DNA of 44,642 nt. It comes from Planctomycetales bacterium. GTDB taxonomy: Bacteria; Planctomycetota; Planctomycetia; Pirellulales; Pirellulaceae. Location: the NCBI GenBank assembly GCA_020426845.1, contig JAGQPF010000345.1, positions 1 to 44,642 on the forward strand, given 5' to 3'. Positions 16,008 through 23,886 of this stretch are shown here, piece after piece. A program made the translations under genes and the position numbers. Under the pieces are notes generated by a model that ran no database searches, was not told where the DNA came from, and saw nothing but the letters and a program-made list of their open reading frames with translations. Each line of letters begins with the position of its first letter. Positions within the stretch are counted from its first letter, which is position 1.

Positions 16008-17630
16008 ATGTATCTGTTCGAAAACCCGGTGCTGCAGCGCGAGCTGATGGTGAACCTGCGGATGCACCGCGGCTTCATCCTGCTGTTCTTCTACCAATTG
16101 GCGCTGGCCGCCGTGGTCTACTTCGCCTGGCCACAGGAGGCCAAGCTGGATCTGACCGAGGACCCCGAGGCAGCTCGGCGGCTGGTCGACCTGTTCTTTC
16201 TTGGGCAATACGTGCTCGCGAGCATGATGGCGCCCAGCTTCGCCGCCGGCGCGATCACCGGCGAGAAAGAGCGCAAGAGCTACGAGATGCTGCTGGCCAG
16301 CCCGCTCCGCCCGGGCGCAATCGTGCTGGGCAAGCTGGTCGCCTCGCTGACCCACTTGGCCGTGCTCATCTTCTCGTCGCTGCCGATCGTGATGCTCTGC
16401 CTGCCGCTGGGCGGCATCTCGGCCTACGAAGTGTTCGCGGCCTACTTCGCGCTGATTATGTCCGTGCTGACCTTCGGCATGATCAGCGTCGCCTGCTCCA
16501 GCTTCTTCAAACGCACCGCGGCCTCGCTGGTTGTCTCCTACCTGCTGATTCTGCCGTTGGCTCTGATCGGCATCCTGTTATGGAACGCGCTGGCCGAACA
16601 AGGGCCGTTTCGACTGTGGCTCACCATCACCGCGTTGCCTGCCGTTTGTTTGGCGATCATCGTCACGCTGTTCGCCAACACCAGCGTCCGCTTGTTGCAC
16701 CCGCCCGATGTCGGCAGCGAGGGCGCCGAAGTCGTCGATCTCGAGGAGGAAGCGCAGCAGGCGGTCGGATTGATCATTCAACGCGATCAGTTTCCCGACA
16801 AGCTGTTCGCCCCGGCCAAGCGTGAGACCTTGCTGCCCGACGGCGCCAATCCGGTTTACGACAAGGAGATGCGCAGCGAGATCTTCAGCCAGGGCACGTT
16901 GATGCTGAGGCTCGTGATTCAGGTCAGCATGCTGCTCGCGATCCCGCTGATGGCTTACTGCCTGTACATTCAGCCGCACCGGGCCGCTTGGTACATCTCG
17001 TATGTGCTCGTGTTCAATATGCTCGTCGGTCCGGTGTTTTCCGCGGGGACCGTCACGAGCGAGCGCGAGCGCGAGACGCTAGACCTGCTGCTGACCACCA
17101 CGATCTCACCGTGGGAGATTCTCTGGGGAAAGCTGATCGCCGGGCTCCGCGTTTCGAGCGTGCTGACGATGTTCCTGCTTTGGCCCGTGCTGTTGGCCTG
17201 CGTGATGGTGCCGACCTACTATCGCAATCTGCCCACCGTTGGCGCCGGGGTCGGCATCGTCTGCCTCACGTGCTTGACCACTGCGATGGTCGCCCTGTTC
17301 TGCTCGGTCGTCTTTCGCAAGACATCGATCAGCCTGATGGTGTCGTACCTGTTGCTGATTGTGATGTTCTGCATGCCGTTGGCGATGTCATTCTTCGCGG
17401 AGACGTTTTTCCCCGATGCGGCCACCACCAGTTCGGTGAGGTTGGCCGAGATCGCCAGCCCGTTTGCGGCGGCTTTCCACACGTCGTTCGACGGGGACAC
17501 GATGGACGCCAATCGCATCGGCGACTGGCGGATGGTGGGCGCGTATGCCCTGTTTTCCGGTGTCCTTAACCTGTCACTGTTGGGCCTGATGGTCTGGCTG
17601 TTCAACAAACGCTGGCGTGTGAGCCAGTAA
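16008..17630 (+). CDS. ABC-2-type transporter permease with two repeated halves
   Basis: The 540-residue integral membrane protein has about 12 hydrophobic segments in two similar halves. Each half carries the ABC-2 signature region: AGAITGEKERKSYEMLLAS with LRPGAIVLGKL in the first, and AGTVTSERERETLDLLLTT with ISPWEILWGKL in the second. A charged cytoplasmic stretch (EEAQQAVGLIIQRDQFPDK) joins the halves. Such permeases work with an ABC ATPase to export a substrate or to drive membrane-protein functions; no ATPase gene adjoins it here, though one lies at 36560. It starts 9 bases after the kinase gene. The duplication looks like an old internal gene duplication. The substrate is unknown. Confidence 0.92.
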   Translation: MYLFENPVLQRELMVNLRMHRGFILLFFYQLALAAVVYFAWPQEAKLDLTEDPEAARRLVDLFFLGQYVLASMMAPSFAAGAITGEKERKSYEMLLASPLRPGAIVLGKLVASLTHLAVLIFSSLPIVMLCLPLGGISAYEVFAAYFALIMSVLTFGMISVACSSFFKRTAASLVVSYLLILPLALIGILLWNALAEQGPFRLWLTITALPAVCLAIIVTLFANTSVRLLHPPDVGSEGAEVVDLEEEAQQAVGLIIQRDQFPDKLFAPAKRETLLPDGANPVYDKEMRSEIFSQGTLMLRLVIQVSMLLAIPLMAYCLYIQPHRAAWYISYVLVFNMLVGPVFSAGTVTSERERETLDLLLTTTISPWEILWGKLIAGLRVSSVLTMFLLWPVLLACVMVPTYYRNLPTVGAGVGIVCLTCLTTAMVALFCSVVFRKTSISLMVSYLLLIVMFCMPLAMSFFAETFFPDAATTSSVRLAEIASPFAAAFHTSFDGDTMDANRIGDWRMVGAYALFSGVLNLSLLGLMVWLFNKRWRVSQ

Positions 17631-17657
17631 CGGCCAAGCTCGACGTCAGCGCCAAGC

Positions 17658-18119
17658 TCAACGCCCACGCCCAAGCGGTCCCAGGCCCTTCACGAGATGA
17701 TCGATGGGAGAAGTGGTGTCGGGCGCCACAATGATCTGATCGTCCGGCTGCAGAGCATAGTTGAACTCCTCCTTCACCTTCTTCCGCGACTCCAACTCGA
17801 TCTCGAGCCGCAGCGGATCGGGATGATCGGTCTTGCGATAGATGATCACCTTGTTCCGGCGGCGCTGCGCAAGCACGTTGGATTCCTCAAGCAGCCGGCC
17901 CACTGTGACGGCGCCGTCCAGCGGAACCTTGACCGCCTTGACCTCTTCTTTCTTGTCGCGATAGACCAAGGTGCAGGTCGGCCCATCCAACGCCGGCTTC
18001 GCGTCAGACGGCGAAGCCGATCGAAACGACGCACAACCGGTCATCGAGATGGCCAGACCGAGAATCGCCCAGAACATCGAGCGGCGAAGGACGGACGAGG
18101 AAACAGAATGTAGTGCCAC
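17658..18119 (-). CDS. SLBB-like lipoprotein
   Basis: The 153-residue protein starts at a GTG (18119) and has a basic n-region (VLRRS), a hydrophobic core (MFWAILGLAISM) and lipobox MTGC with C29. The mature part looks like one SLBB-type beta-grasp unit: VPLDGAVTVGRLLEESNVL, then RRNKVIIYRK, LRLEIELES and FNYALQPDDQIIVAP, the last being close to the LqPGDxIxV motif of polysaccharide-export (Wza-like) proteins. It lacks the larger Wza/PES domain, so it may be an accessory or regulator of a surface polymer system rather than a channel. It is convergent with the permease gene. A longer open frame to 18191 exists, but the strong ribosome binding site selects the GTG. Confidence 0.8.
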   Translation of the reverse strand: MALHSVSSSVLRRSMFWAILGLAISMTGCASFRSASPSDAKPALDGPTCTLVYRDKKEEVKAVKVPLDGAVTVGRLLEESNVLAQRRRNKVIIYRKTDHPDPLRLEIELESRKKVKEEFNYALQPDDQIIVAPDTTSPIDHLVKGLGPLGRGR

Positions 18120-18125
18120 CGTTGC

Positions 18126-18132
18126 TCCTCCT
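18126..18132 (-). promoter_or_regulatory. Strong ribosome binding site selecting a GTG start
   Basis: Read on the minus strand this is aggagga, seven bases ahead of the GTG at 18119. It is an almost perfect anti-Shine-Dalgarno match and fixes the start of the SLBB-like lipoprotein gene. The in-frame ATG at 18077 would cut off the charged n-region. Confidence 0.75.
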
Positions 18133-18409
18133 GAGCGATCGGCAAACTCGCTGTGATCGGAAAACTCTGCTTTTTTTGCCTTGCTTAACACTCAATCGGC
18201 CAGCGGCGCTGCAGACTTTACCGGTTTGCAGGAATATTTCCGCATTTACCTGCCGATTTTCGGGCGACAGGGATTCGCTGGCAATTTGGGAGACATAGGT
18301 GGGGTGCTCGTTCATCCGTCGCCGAGCCGTCGCCGGCCACCTGCGGCTGAACTACCATGAACTCGCCGCTGAACCTCCCGTTTCCCCAACTCCCCAAGAT
18401 CTGACTGCC

Positions 18410-18961
18410 ATGCAATTTCGGAAGAGCTGCAGCCGACGAGTCAACCGAGCCCTTCTTGTCACCGCTGTTGCGCTGGCGCCGTGGTGTGCCGCCGTGGCGG
18501 ACGAATTGGCGGTGGGTGCGGCCGCTCCCGACTTCAAGCTCATCGGCAGCGACGGGAAGACATACACCTCTGCCCAGTTCAAGGGCCGGCAAGCCGTCGT
18601 GATCGCTTGGTTCCCCAAGGCGTTCACCGGAGGCTGCACCAAGGAGTGCGTCTCGTTTCGGGAAGGACGCAAGGCACTGTCACACTTCGATGTGGCCTAT
18701 TTCACCGCCAGCTGCGATCCCGCCGAGCGCAACAAGGAGTTTGCCGAGAGTCTGCGCCTCGACTATCCGATTCTGAGTGACTCGGACAAGAGCGTTGCCA
18801 CGGCATTCGGCTGTCTCAACAGTCGCGGTGTGGCGAATCGCTGGACCTACTACATCGGCAAGGATGGCACGATCCTGCACATCGACAAGTCGGTCCAGCC
18901 CACTCGCCATGCGGAAGCGGTGGCCGCCAAGCTGAAAGAGCTCGGAGTGGCGGAGAAGTAG
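18410..18961 (+). CDS. Exported peroxiredoxin (AhpC/TSA, BCP-like)
   Basis: The 183-residue protein has a signal peptide (MQFRKSCSRRVNRALLVTAVALAPWCAAVA, given here as positions 1-30, cleavage after A30) and a thioredoxin-fold peroxiredoxin domain. It begins GAAAPDFKLIGSDGKTYT. The peroxidatic centre is FPKAFTGGCTKEC, with C76 in the position of the peroxidatic cysteine and C80 a candidate resolving partner. The spacing is one residue shorter than the C-x4-C of many BCP/PrxQ proteins. The TxxC and downstream TASCDPAERNKEFAES patterns support a hydroperoxide reductase. Export suggests detoxification outside the cytoplasm. The ATG at 18410 is chosen because it starts a proper signal peptide; upstream in-frame codons do not. 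Confidence 0.92.
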   Translation: MQFRKSCSRRVNRALLVTAVALAPWCAAVADELAVGAAAPDFKLIGSDGKTYTSAQFKGRQAVVIAWFPKAFTGGCTKECVSFREGRKALSHFDVAYFTASCDPAERNKEFAESLRLDYPILSDSDKSVATAFGCLNSRGVANRWTYYIGKDGTILHIDKSVQPTRHAEAVAAKLKELGVAEK

Positions 18962-18973
18962 CTCGACATTCGA

Positions 18974-19213
18974 AAGGCAACCCGAAGCGTGAGCGAGGGA
19001 TCGATTCGCTCAGCCCGTCACCATGGGAAGGCAACCCGAAGCGTGAGCGAGGGATCGATTCGCTCAGCCCGTCACCATGGGAAGGAAACCCGAAGCGTGA
19101 GCGAGGGATCGATTCGCTCAGCCCGTCACCATGGGAAGGCAACCCGAAGCGTGAGCGAGGGATCGATTCGCCCAGCCCGTCACCATGGGAAGGAAACCCG
19201 AAGCGTCAGCGAA
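18974..19213. repeat. 54-bp tandem repeat, four full copies and a partial fifth
   Basis: Copies begin at 18974, 19028, 19082, 19136 and 19190; the last breaks off at the sulfatase stop codon. The unit starts aaggcaacccgaagcg and ends cccgtcaccatggg. It contains a hairpin-like core, gagcga...tcgctc around atcgat. Copies are nearly identical; they differ by aaggc/aagga and one c/t change. The repeat fills the gap between the convergent peroxiredoxin and sulfatase genes. Because 54 is a multiple of three it stays open in several frames on both strands, but I see no reason to call it coding. Confidence 0.95.
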
Positions 19214-21130
19214 CTACTTTAGCTTCCCCGTCAGGTATTCCAGGCGACGCTGGACCAACTCGTCGCGGCGCGTCTTGACGTCTTCGGCGGAGAGCGAGAA
19301 GTCGATTTGTCCGCGGCCGGCAACCGGGTGATCCTGCAAATAGACGACGGTGTTCAAAGCCAGCAATGCCTCGATCGGATCTTCGGTCGTGGCCAGCACG
19401 TCTCGAATTGTTGCGCGACAGTCCTCGCCCAGGATGCCGAGAAACTCGGCCGCTCGTACTCGCACCATGTTGTCAGCGTCCTTGGTCAGCTCGACGGCGC
19501 GTTGACGCTGGTCCCGAGCGGATTCGCCAAAACAGTTGCAGGCGACCAGTGCCCAGTGCCGCACTAGCGCGTCGTCATCTCGCAGGGCCGCCTCGAGTGG
19601 CTTCCTCGCTTCGTCATAGGGCAGCAGCGCAAGATCCACGGTGTCGACATAGCGGTCGATGGAACCGGCGTGCTCGCGTCCGTAGGCGACGCCGTCCTGC
19701 AGCGCCTTCGCGACCATGGTGCTTTCCGGCAGAAAGCTGAGATCATGAATCTGTTTGACGCGGGACTGCAGCCGTTTTCGCAAGCCAAGCAGTTGCTCGC
19801 GATAGGCGGGGTCCTCCGCGAGATTGCGGGTCTCGTACGGATCCGCTTCAACGTCGTACAGTTCCTCGACGGGCTTGGGCAAAAAGAACCTCGCCTGAGA
19901 CGGATTGAGTTTTCCTTCGCGGAACAACTCTCGCCACTCGAGATAGGCCAGTTGCTTGTAGCGATAGTTGTTCTGCAACGCATGCGGATAGTACGCTTGG
20001 TAATTGCGAATGTACTTCAGCTTGCCTTTGCGAAGCGACCGGCAGAAGTCATATTTTTCGTCGAAGCGATCCGCGTAGGCGAAGGTCTCATCGCGAGCAT
20101 GGAGCTCGCGAGCATCGACGTTCGGTCCGAGAAACGGCTTGCCGTCCATGGCGCCGGGGATCGGCACGCCGCAGAGGCTCAGCACGGTCGGTCCGAAGTC
20201 GATGAAGCTCACGAAGCCATCGGTTCGGCTGCCGGTCGGAAGCGAGACTCGGTCGCGCCAGTTCTCGGGAATCCTGACCACCAACGGCACGTGCAAGCCG
20301 CGCTCGAACAGGTAGCCTTTGCTGCCGGGCAGCACTCCGCCGTGGTCGCCAAAGTAGAACACGAAGGTGTCGGCCAGCAGCCCATCTTGCTCCAATTGCC
20401 TCACAATCTTGCCAACTTCGTCGTCGGCCAGCTTGACGCGGTCGAAGTAACGGGCGTGCGTGAAGCGAAACGTCGGTGTGTCGGGATGAACCGGCGACAA
20501 CTGCACTTGCGAGGCGGGGGTGCTCAGTGCGCCCTCGCGTTTCATCTCCGCCTTCGCAAAGTGCAGTGACGACTCGTGCGAAACGGTCGTCGTCTGCATG
20601 TGGAAAAACGGCGTCGCAGGCTGTGGCCGATTGCGCCAATGAGCGGCGCCGGATGACGCGTCCCAGACGGTGCCTTCGACCACGTTGTAGTCCTTCTTGC
20701 GGTTGTTGGTGGTGTAGTAACCGGCAGTGCGCAAGTAGGCAGGGAACAGCTCGGCGCCCGCCGGCAAATGGGCAGGCTTGGCGCGGCGGTGGTATTGAAA
20801 GCCGACGCGCGGAGCTAGCATCCCGGACATCAGTGTCGTCCTCGCCACGGAGCAGACCGGGGCGCATGAAAACGCGTGATTGAACGTGATCCCCTCGGCC
20901 GCCATTCGCTCCACCACGGGCATCGCTCCGAACGGTGCGCCGTAGTGCCGCAAGTAGTGGACTGAATTGTCCTCCGAGAGGATCCAAACGACATTGGGCC
21001 GCTCGGCCGCCGACAGGGCGCCCAGCGTGAAGAGACAGCCGGCCCAAACCAGGCTGGCAACCGACATGCGAAATTGAGCTCGGATCATGACGAAACTACG
21101 GCAGAGAAGGGGAGGGGGCGACACTCGCAT
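19214..21130 (-). CDS. Secreted sulfatase with C-terminal HEAT-like repeats
   Basis: The 638-residue protein carries a signal segment (about 23-42, SVASLVWAGCLFTLGALSA) and then an alkaline-phosphatase-fold sulfatase domain: NVVWILSEDNS, the active-site segment APVCSVARTTLMSG with C93, FYFGDHGGVLPGSKGYLFERG, and VPLVVRIPENW. Sulfatases convert this cysteine to formylglycine in C-x-P/A-x-R; here the third residue is V (CSVAR), which is atypical. The last ~130 residues form HEAT-like helices (YDEARKPLEAALRDDDALVR). The start is uncertain: ATG 21130 has a gggag ribosome binding site, while ATG 21088 also gives a signal peptide. It is divergent from the cytochrome/DUF1501 pair, which suggests common control of polysaccharide use. 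The tandem repeat lies at its 3' end. Confidence 0.93.
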   Translation of the reverse strand: MRVSPPPLLCRSFVMIRAQFRMSVASLVWAGCLFTLGALSAAERPNVVWILSEDNSVHYLRHYGAPFGAMPVVERMAAEGITFNHAFSCAPVCSVARTTLMSGMLAPRVGFQYHRRAKPAHLPAGAELFPAYLRTAGYYTTNNRKKDYNVVEGTVWDASSGAAHWRNRPQPATPFFHMQTTTVSHESSLHFAKAEMKREGALSTPASQVQLSPVHPDTPTFRFTHARYFDRVKLADDEVGKIVRQLEQDGLLADTFVFYFGDHGGVLPGSKGYLFERGLHVPLVVRIPENWRDRVSLPTGSRTDGFVSFIDFGPTVLSLCGVPIPGAMDGKPFLGPNVDARELHARDETFAYADRFDEKYDFCRSLRKGKLKYIRNYQAYYPHALQNNYRYKQLAYLEWRELFREGKLNPSQARFFLPKPVEELYDVEADPYETRNLAEDPAYREQLLGLRKRLQSRVKQIHDLSFLPESTMVAKALQDGVAYGREHAGSIDRYVDTVDLALLPYDEARKPLEAALRDDDALVRHWALVACNCFGESARDQRQRAVELTKDADNMVRVRAAEFLGILGEDCRATIRDVLATTEDPIEALLALNTVVYLQDHPVAGRGQIDFSLSAEDVKTRRDELVQRRLEYLTGKLK

Positions 21131-21409
21131 AGCGTCTCCCAATACAAGTGGGACGCGGGGCATGACGTGAGCAACAGCGTCGGGCGCCACGCGTTCGTTC
21201 CATCGACTTTGCTATTCTAGCAAGAACGCCCCGCCGGCAATCGAAACGGCCATGGCGCCGAGGGAAAAGGCTGTGTTGATTGGCGGAATTGGTGTTTTCA
21301 ATCGCCTCGTCGCGAGCAGCGACGCCGGGCGGCTTCGTCTAAACTGAATGGTCCATCGGTTCTGCCCGCCGTCGGTCATCCTGCCTCGCCACTCTGCCCT
21401 TGTTTTGTC

Positions 21410-23851
21410 ATGACTCGGCCACTCGCGTTTCGCTGGCAACTCCATGTCACAACTCTGCCGCTGTGCCTGTTGGCGGCCGTGGCGGCAGCTCAAGCTCCGC
21501 CGGCCAAGCCGCTGGACTTCGCCCACTCCATCGCGCCGCTACTGAAGCGTCACTGCCTGGAGTGCCACGGCGGAGCTGAGTCAAAGGGCGGGTTCTCGTT
21601 CAACACACGCGACCTCGTGCTGGATGCCGAAGCGGCGGTTGTGGGGAAGTCGGCCGAGTCGCGGCTCATCGCGTTGGTCACCTCCCGCGACGAAGAGGAG
21701 CAGATGCCGCCACGCGGACGAGCTCGATTGAGCGATGAAGAGGTGGCCACACTGAAGCGTTGGATTGACGAGGGGCTCGAATGGCCCGCAGGCGTGACGT
21801 TTGCCGAAAAGCAATATGAGCCGCCGCTCCGGCCCCGTGCCGTCGCCTTGCCGGTGCCGCATGAAAACCGCCGCCATCCGGTGGACCGGATCGTCGATCA
21901 CTACTTGATTGGCCAGCAGCGGTTGCCGTCCGAGCCGATTGGCGACGCCGCGTTCGCGCGCCGCGCCTACCTGGACATCGTCGGCCTGTTGCCGTCCCCC
22001 GACCAGCTGCAGACGTTTCTCACTGATGCTCGCGAGGACAAACGCGAGCAGCTCATCGCCGATTTGTTGGCCGACGACCTGGCCTACGCCGAGCACTGGC
22101 TGTCGTTTTGGAACGACTTGCTGCGCAACGACTACACGGGCACCGGTTTCATTACCAACGGTCGCAAGCAAATCACCGGGTGGCTCTATCGGTCGCTGGT
22201 CGAGAACAAGCGATATGATCAGCTGGTCCGTGAGTTGATCGCCCCGACCGCCGAGTCGGAAGGTTTTATCATGGGCATTCGTTGGCGCGGCAACGTCAAC
22301 GCCAGCCAAACGCTTGAGATTCAATTCGCTCAGAACATCTCGCAGGCGCTATTGGGCATCAATCTCAAGTGCGCCTCATGTCACGACAGCTTTATCGACC
22401 GCTGGACGCTGGAGCAGACGTACGGACTGGCTCAGATCTATTCGACTCAGCAGCTCGAGCTCCACCGCTGCGACAAGCCAACGGGCAAGTTGGCGAAGAC
22501 GGGCTGGCTGTTTCCCGAGCTGGGTGATGTGGACCCAACCGCGGCCCAGCCCGAACGCCTGAAACAACTCGCCGCGCTGATGACGCATCGCGACAACGGC
22601 CGACTGACGCGAACGATCGTCAATCGCATATGGCATCGGCTGATGGGGCGGGGCATCGTGCACCCGGTCGACGCGATGCATACGGAGCCTTGGAGTGAGG
22701 AGCTGCTCGACTACCTGGCGAACGACTTCGCCGCCTCGGGGTACGACCTTCGCCACATCATTGCCACGATCTGCACTTCGCAGACCTACCAAGCGAGGAT
22801 CTTGCCCGAGTCGGGTGCGGAGCAGACGCCCTACCGCTTTCATGGGCCATTGCCACGGCGCCTCACGGCCGAGCAGTTTGTCGACAGCGTTTGGCAACTG
22901 ACCGGCGCCGCGCCGGCAACTCCCGACGCTGACGTCATGCGAGCTGCATCCGTCTCGGCGGACGCCGACCAGCCTCCGCCGCCACAATCGAGTTGGATTT
23001 GGAACGTGGCAGCGGCCGAGTCGGCGGCGGCGGGCGAGAAGCTGGCGTTCCGCAAGACATTTCGGCTGCCCGCCGCGCCGAAGTTGGGAGTCGCCATCAT
23101 CAGCTGTGACAACGAGTACCAATGGTGGATTAATGGCAAGGAAGTGGGCAAAGATGACAACTGGTCGACTTATGAAGTGAGCTCGATTGCCGGCTTGCTA
23201 AAAACCGGCGACAACGAAGTCCTCGTGGTCGGCGCCAACGGCGGCAGCGGGCCGAATCCCGCCGGACTTCGCGTCGAGTTGCGAGTTCGACCGTCGGATG
23301 ATTCGCCGTGGCAGGTCATCGCATCCGACACGAGCTGGCAATGGTCCAAGCGACTCCCGGATCGGCGAGGCAAGTATCGGGACGGATTGGATGCGGCTTG
23401 GGCGCCGGCACGGGCGGTCAACAATCAAGCGGTGTGGGGCTCGGCGGACAGCGCCCTGCGGCAGGCGATTGCGCTTGGCGCCAACTCGCAAATGCGGATG
23501 GTGCGGGCATCGCTGATGAAGAACGACGAATTGATGCGAACGCTGGGACGACCCAATCGAGATCAGATTGTCACCTCGCGACCGACACAGTTGACGACGC
23601 TCGAGGCGATCGATCTCGCCAATGGCCAGCAATTGGCCGACGCGATCGCCGCCGGAACGCCCCGGCTGATTCAGAGCCACCCGACTGCGGCCGAGCTGGC
23701 CTCGTGGGTGTTTCGTTTTGCCCTCTCAAGAGAGCCGACGGCAGGCGAACAGCAGCTGGCCGTCGAATTGCTGGGCGAAATGACGCCGCGCAACGTAGAA
23801 GACTTTGTCTGGGCAGTGCTGATGCTGCCCGAGTTTCAGCTTGTCCGATAA
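21410..23851 (+). CDS. Planctomycete cytochrome (PSCyt1/DUF1549/DUF1553) with inserted beta domain
   Basis: The 813-residue protein has a signal peptide (LPLCLLAAVAAAQA), a PSCyt1-type heme domain with CLECH at 49-53 and an MPPRG motif, then a DUF1549 domain (from about 145: HPVDRIVDHYL, FARRAYLDIVGLLPSPDQL) that contains a second CxxCH, CASCH. The DUF1553 part (RIWHRLMGRGIVHPVDAMH) is interrupted at about 525-650 by a jelly-roll-like insert with CDNEYQWWINGKEVG and TGDNEVLVVGANGG, resembling rhamnosidase N-domains that bind sugars. The C-terminus returns to DUF1553 (VFRFALSREPTAGEQQ). These proteins are abundant in Planctomycetes and are thought to be exported electron-transfer or carbohydrate-related factors; the reaction is unknown. 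It is followed 35 bases later by the DUF1501 gene. Confidence 0.95.
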   Translation: MTRPLAFRWQLHVTTLPLCLLAAVAAAQAPPAKPLDFAHSIAPLLKRHCLECHGGAESKGGFSFNTRDLVLDAEAAVVGKSAESRLIALVTSRDEEEQMPPRGRARLSDEEVATLKRWIDEGLEWPAGVTFAEKQYEPPLRPRAVALPVPHENRRHPVDRIVDHYLIGQQRLPSEPIGDAAFARRAYLDIVGLLPSPDQLQTFLTDAREDKREQLIADLLADDLAYAEHWLSFWNDLLRNDYTGTGFITNGRKQITGWLYRSLVENKRYDQLVRELIAPTAESEGFIMGIRWRGNVNASQTLEIQFAQNISQALLGINLKCASCHDSFIDRWTLEQTYGLAQIYSTQQLELHRCDKPTGKLAKTGWLFPELGDVDPTAAQPERLKQLAALMTHRDNGRLTRTIVNRIWHRLMGRGIVHPVDAMHTEPWSEELLDYLANDFAASGYDLRHIIATICTSQTYQARILPESGAEQTPYRFHGPLPRRLTAEQFVDSVWQLTGAAPATPDADVMRAASVSADADQPPPPQSSWIWNVAAAESAAAGEKLAFRKTFRLPAAPKLGVAIISCDNEYQWWINGKEVGKDDNWSTYEVSSIAGLLKTGDNEVLVVGANGGSGPNPAGLRVELRVRPSDDSPWQVIASDTSWQWSKRLPDRRGKYRDGLDAAWAPARAVNNQAVWGSADSALRQAIALGANSQMRMVRASLMKNDELMRTLGRPNRDQIVTSRPTQLTTLEAIDLANGQQLADAIAAGTPRLIQSHPTAAELASWVFRFALSREPTAGEQQLAVELLGEMTPRNVEDFVWAVLMLPEFQLVR

Positions 23852-23886
23852 CATCGATTCCTCGGGGACGAGGGAAACCAACTTAC

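Noticed and set aside
18989..19222. Open frame through the 54-bp repeats, read as a small protein
   Set aside because: It exists only because the repeat length is a multiple of three; it has no ribosome binding site and the composition follows the repeat.
23308..23886. Long upstream extension of the DUF1501 frame
   Set aside because: It lies inside the DUF1549/DUF1553 gene in another frame; the twin-arginine signal fixes the start at 23887.
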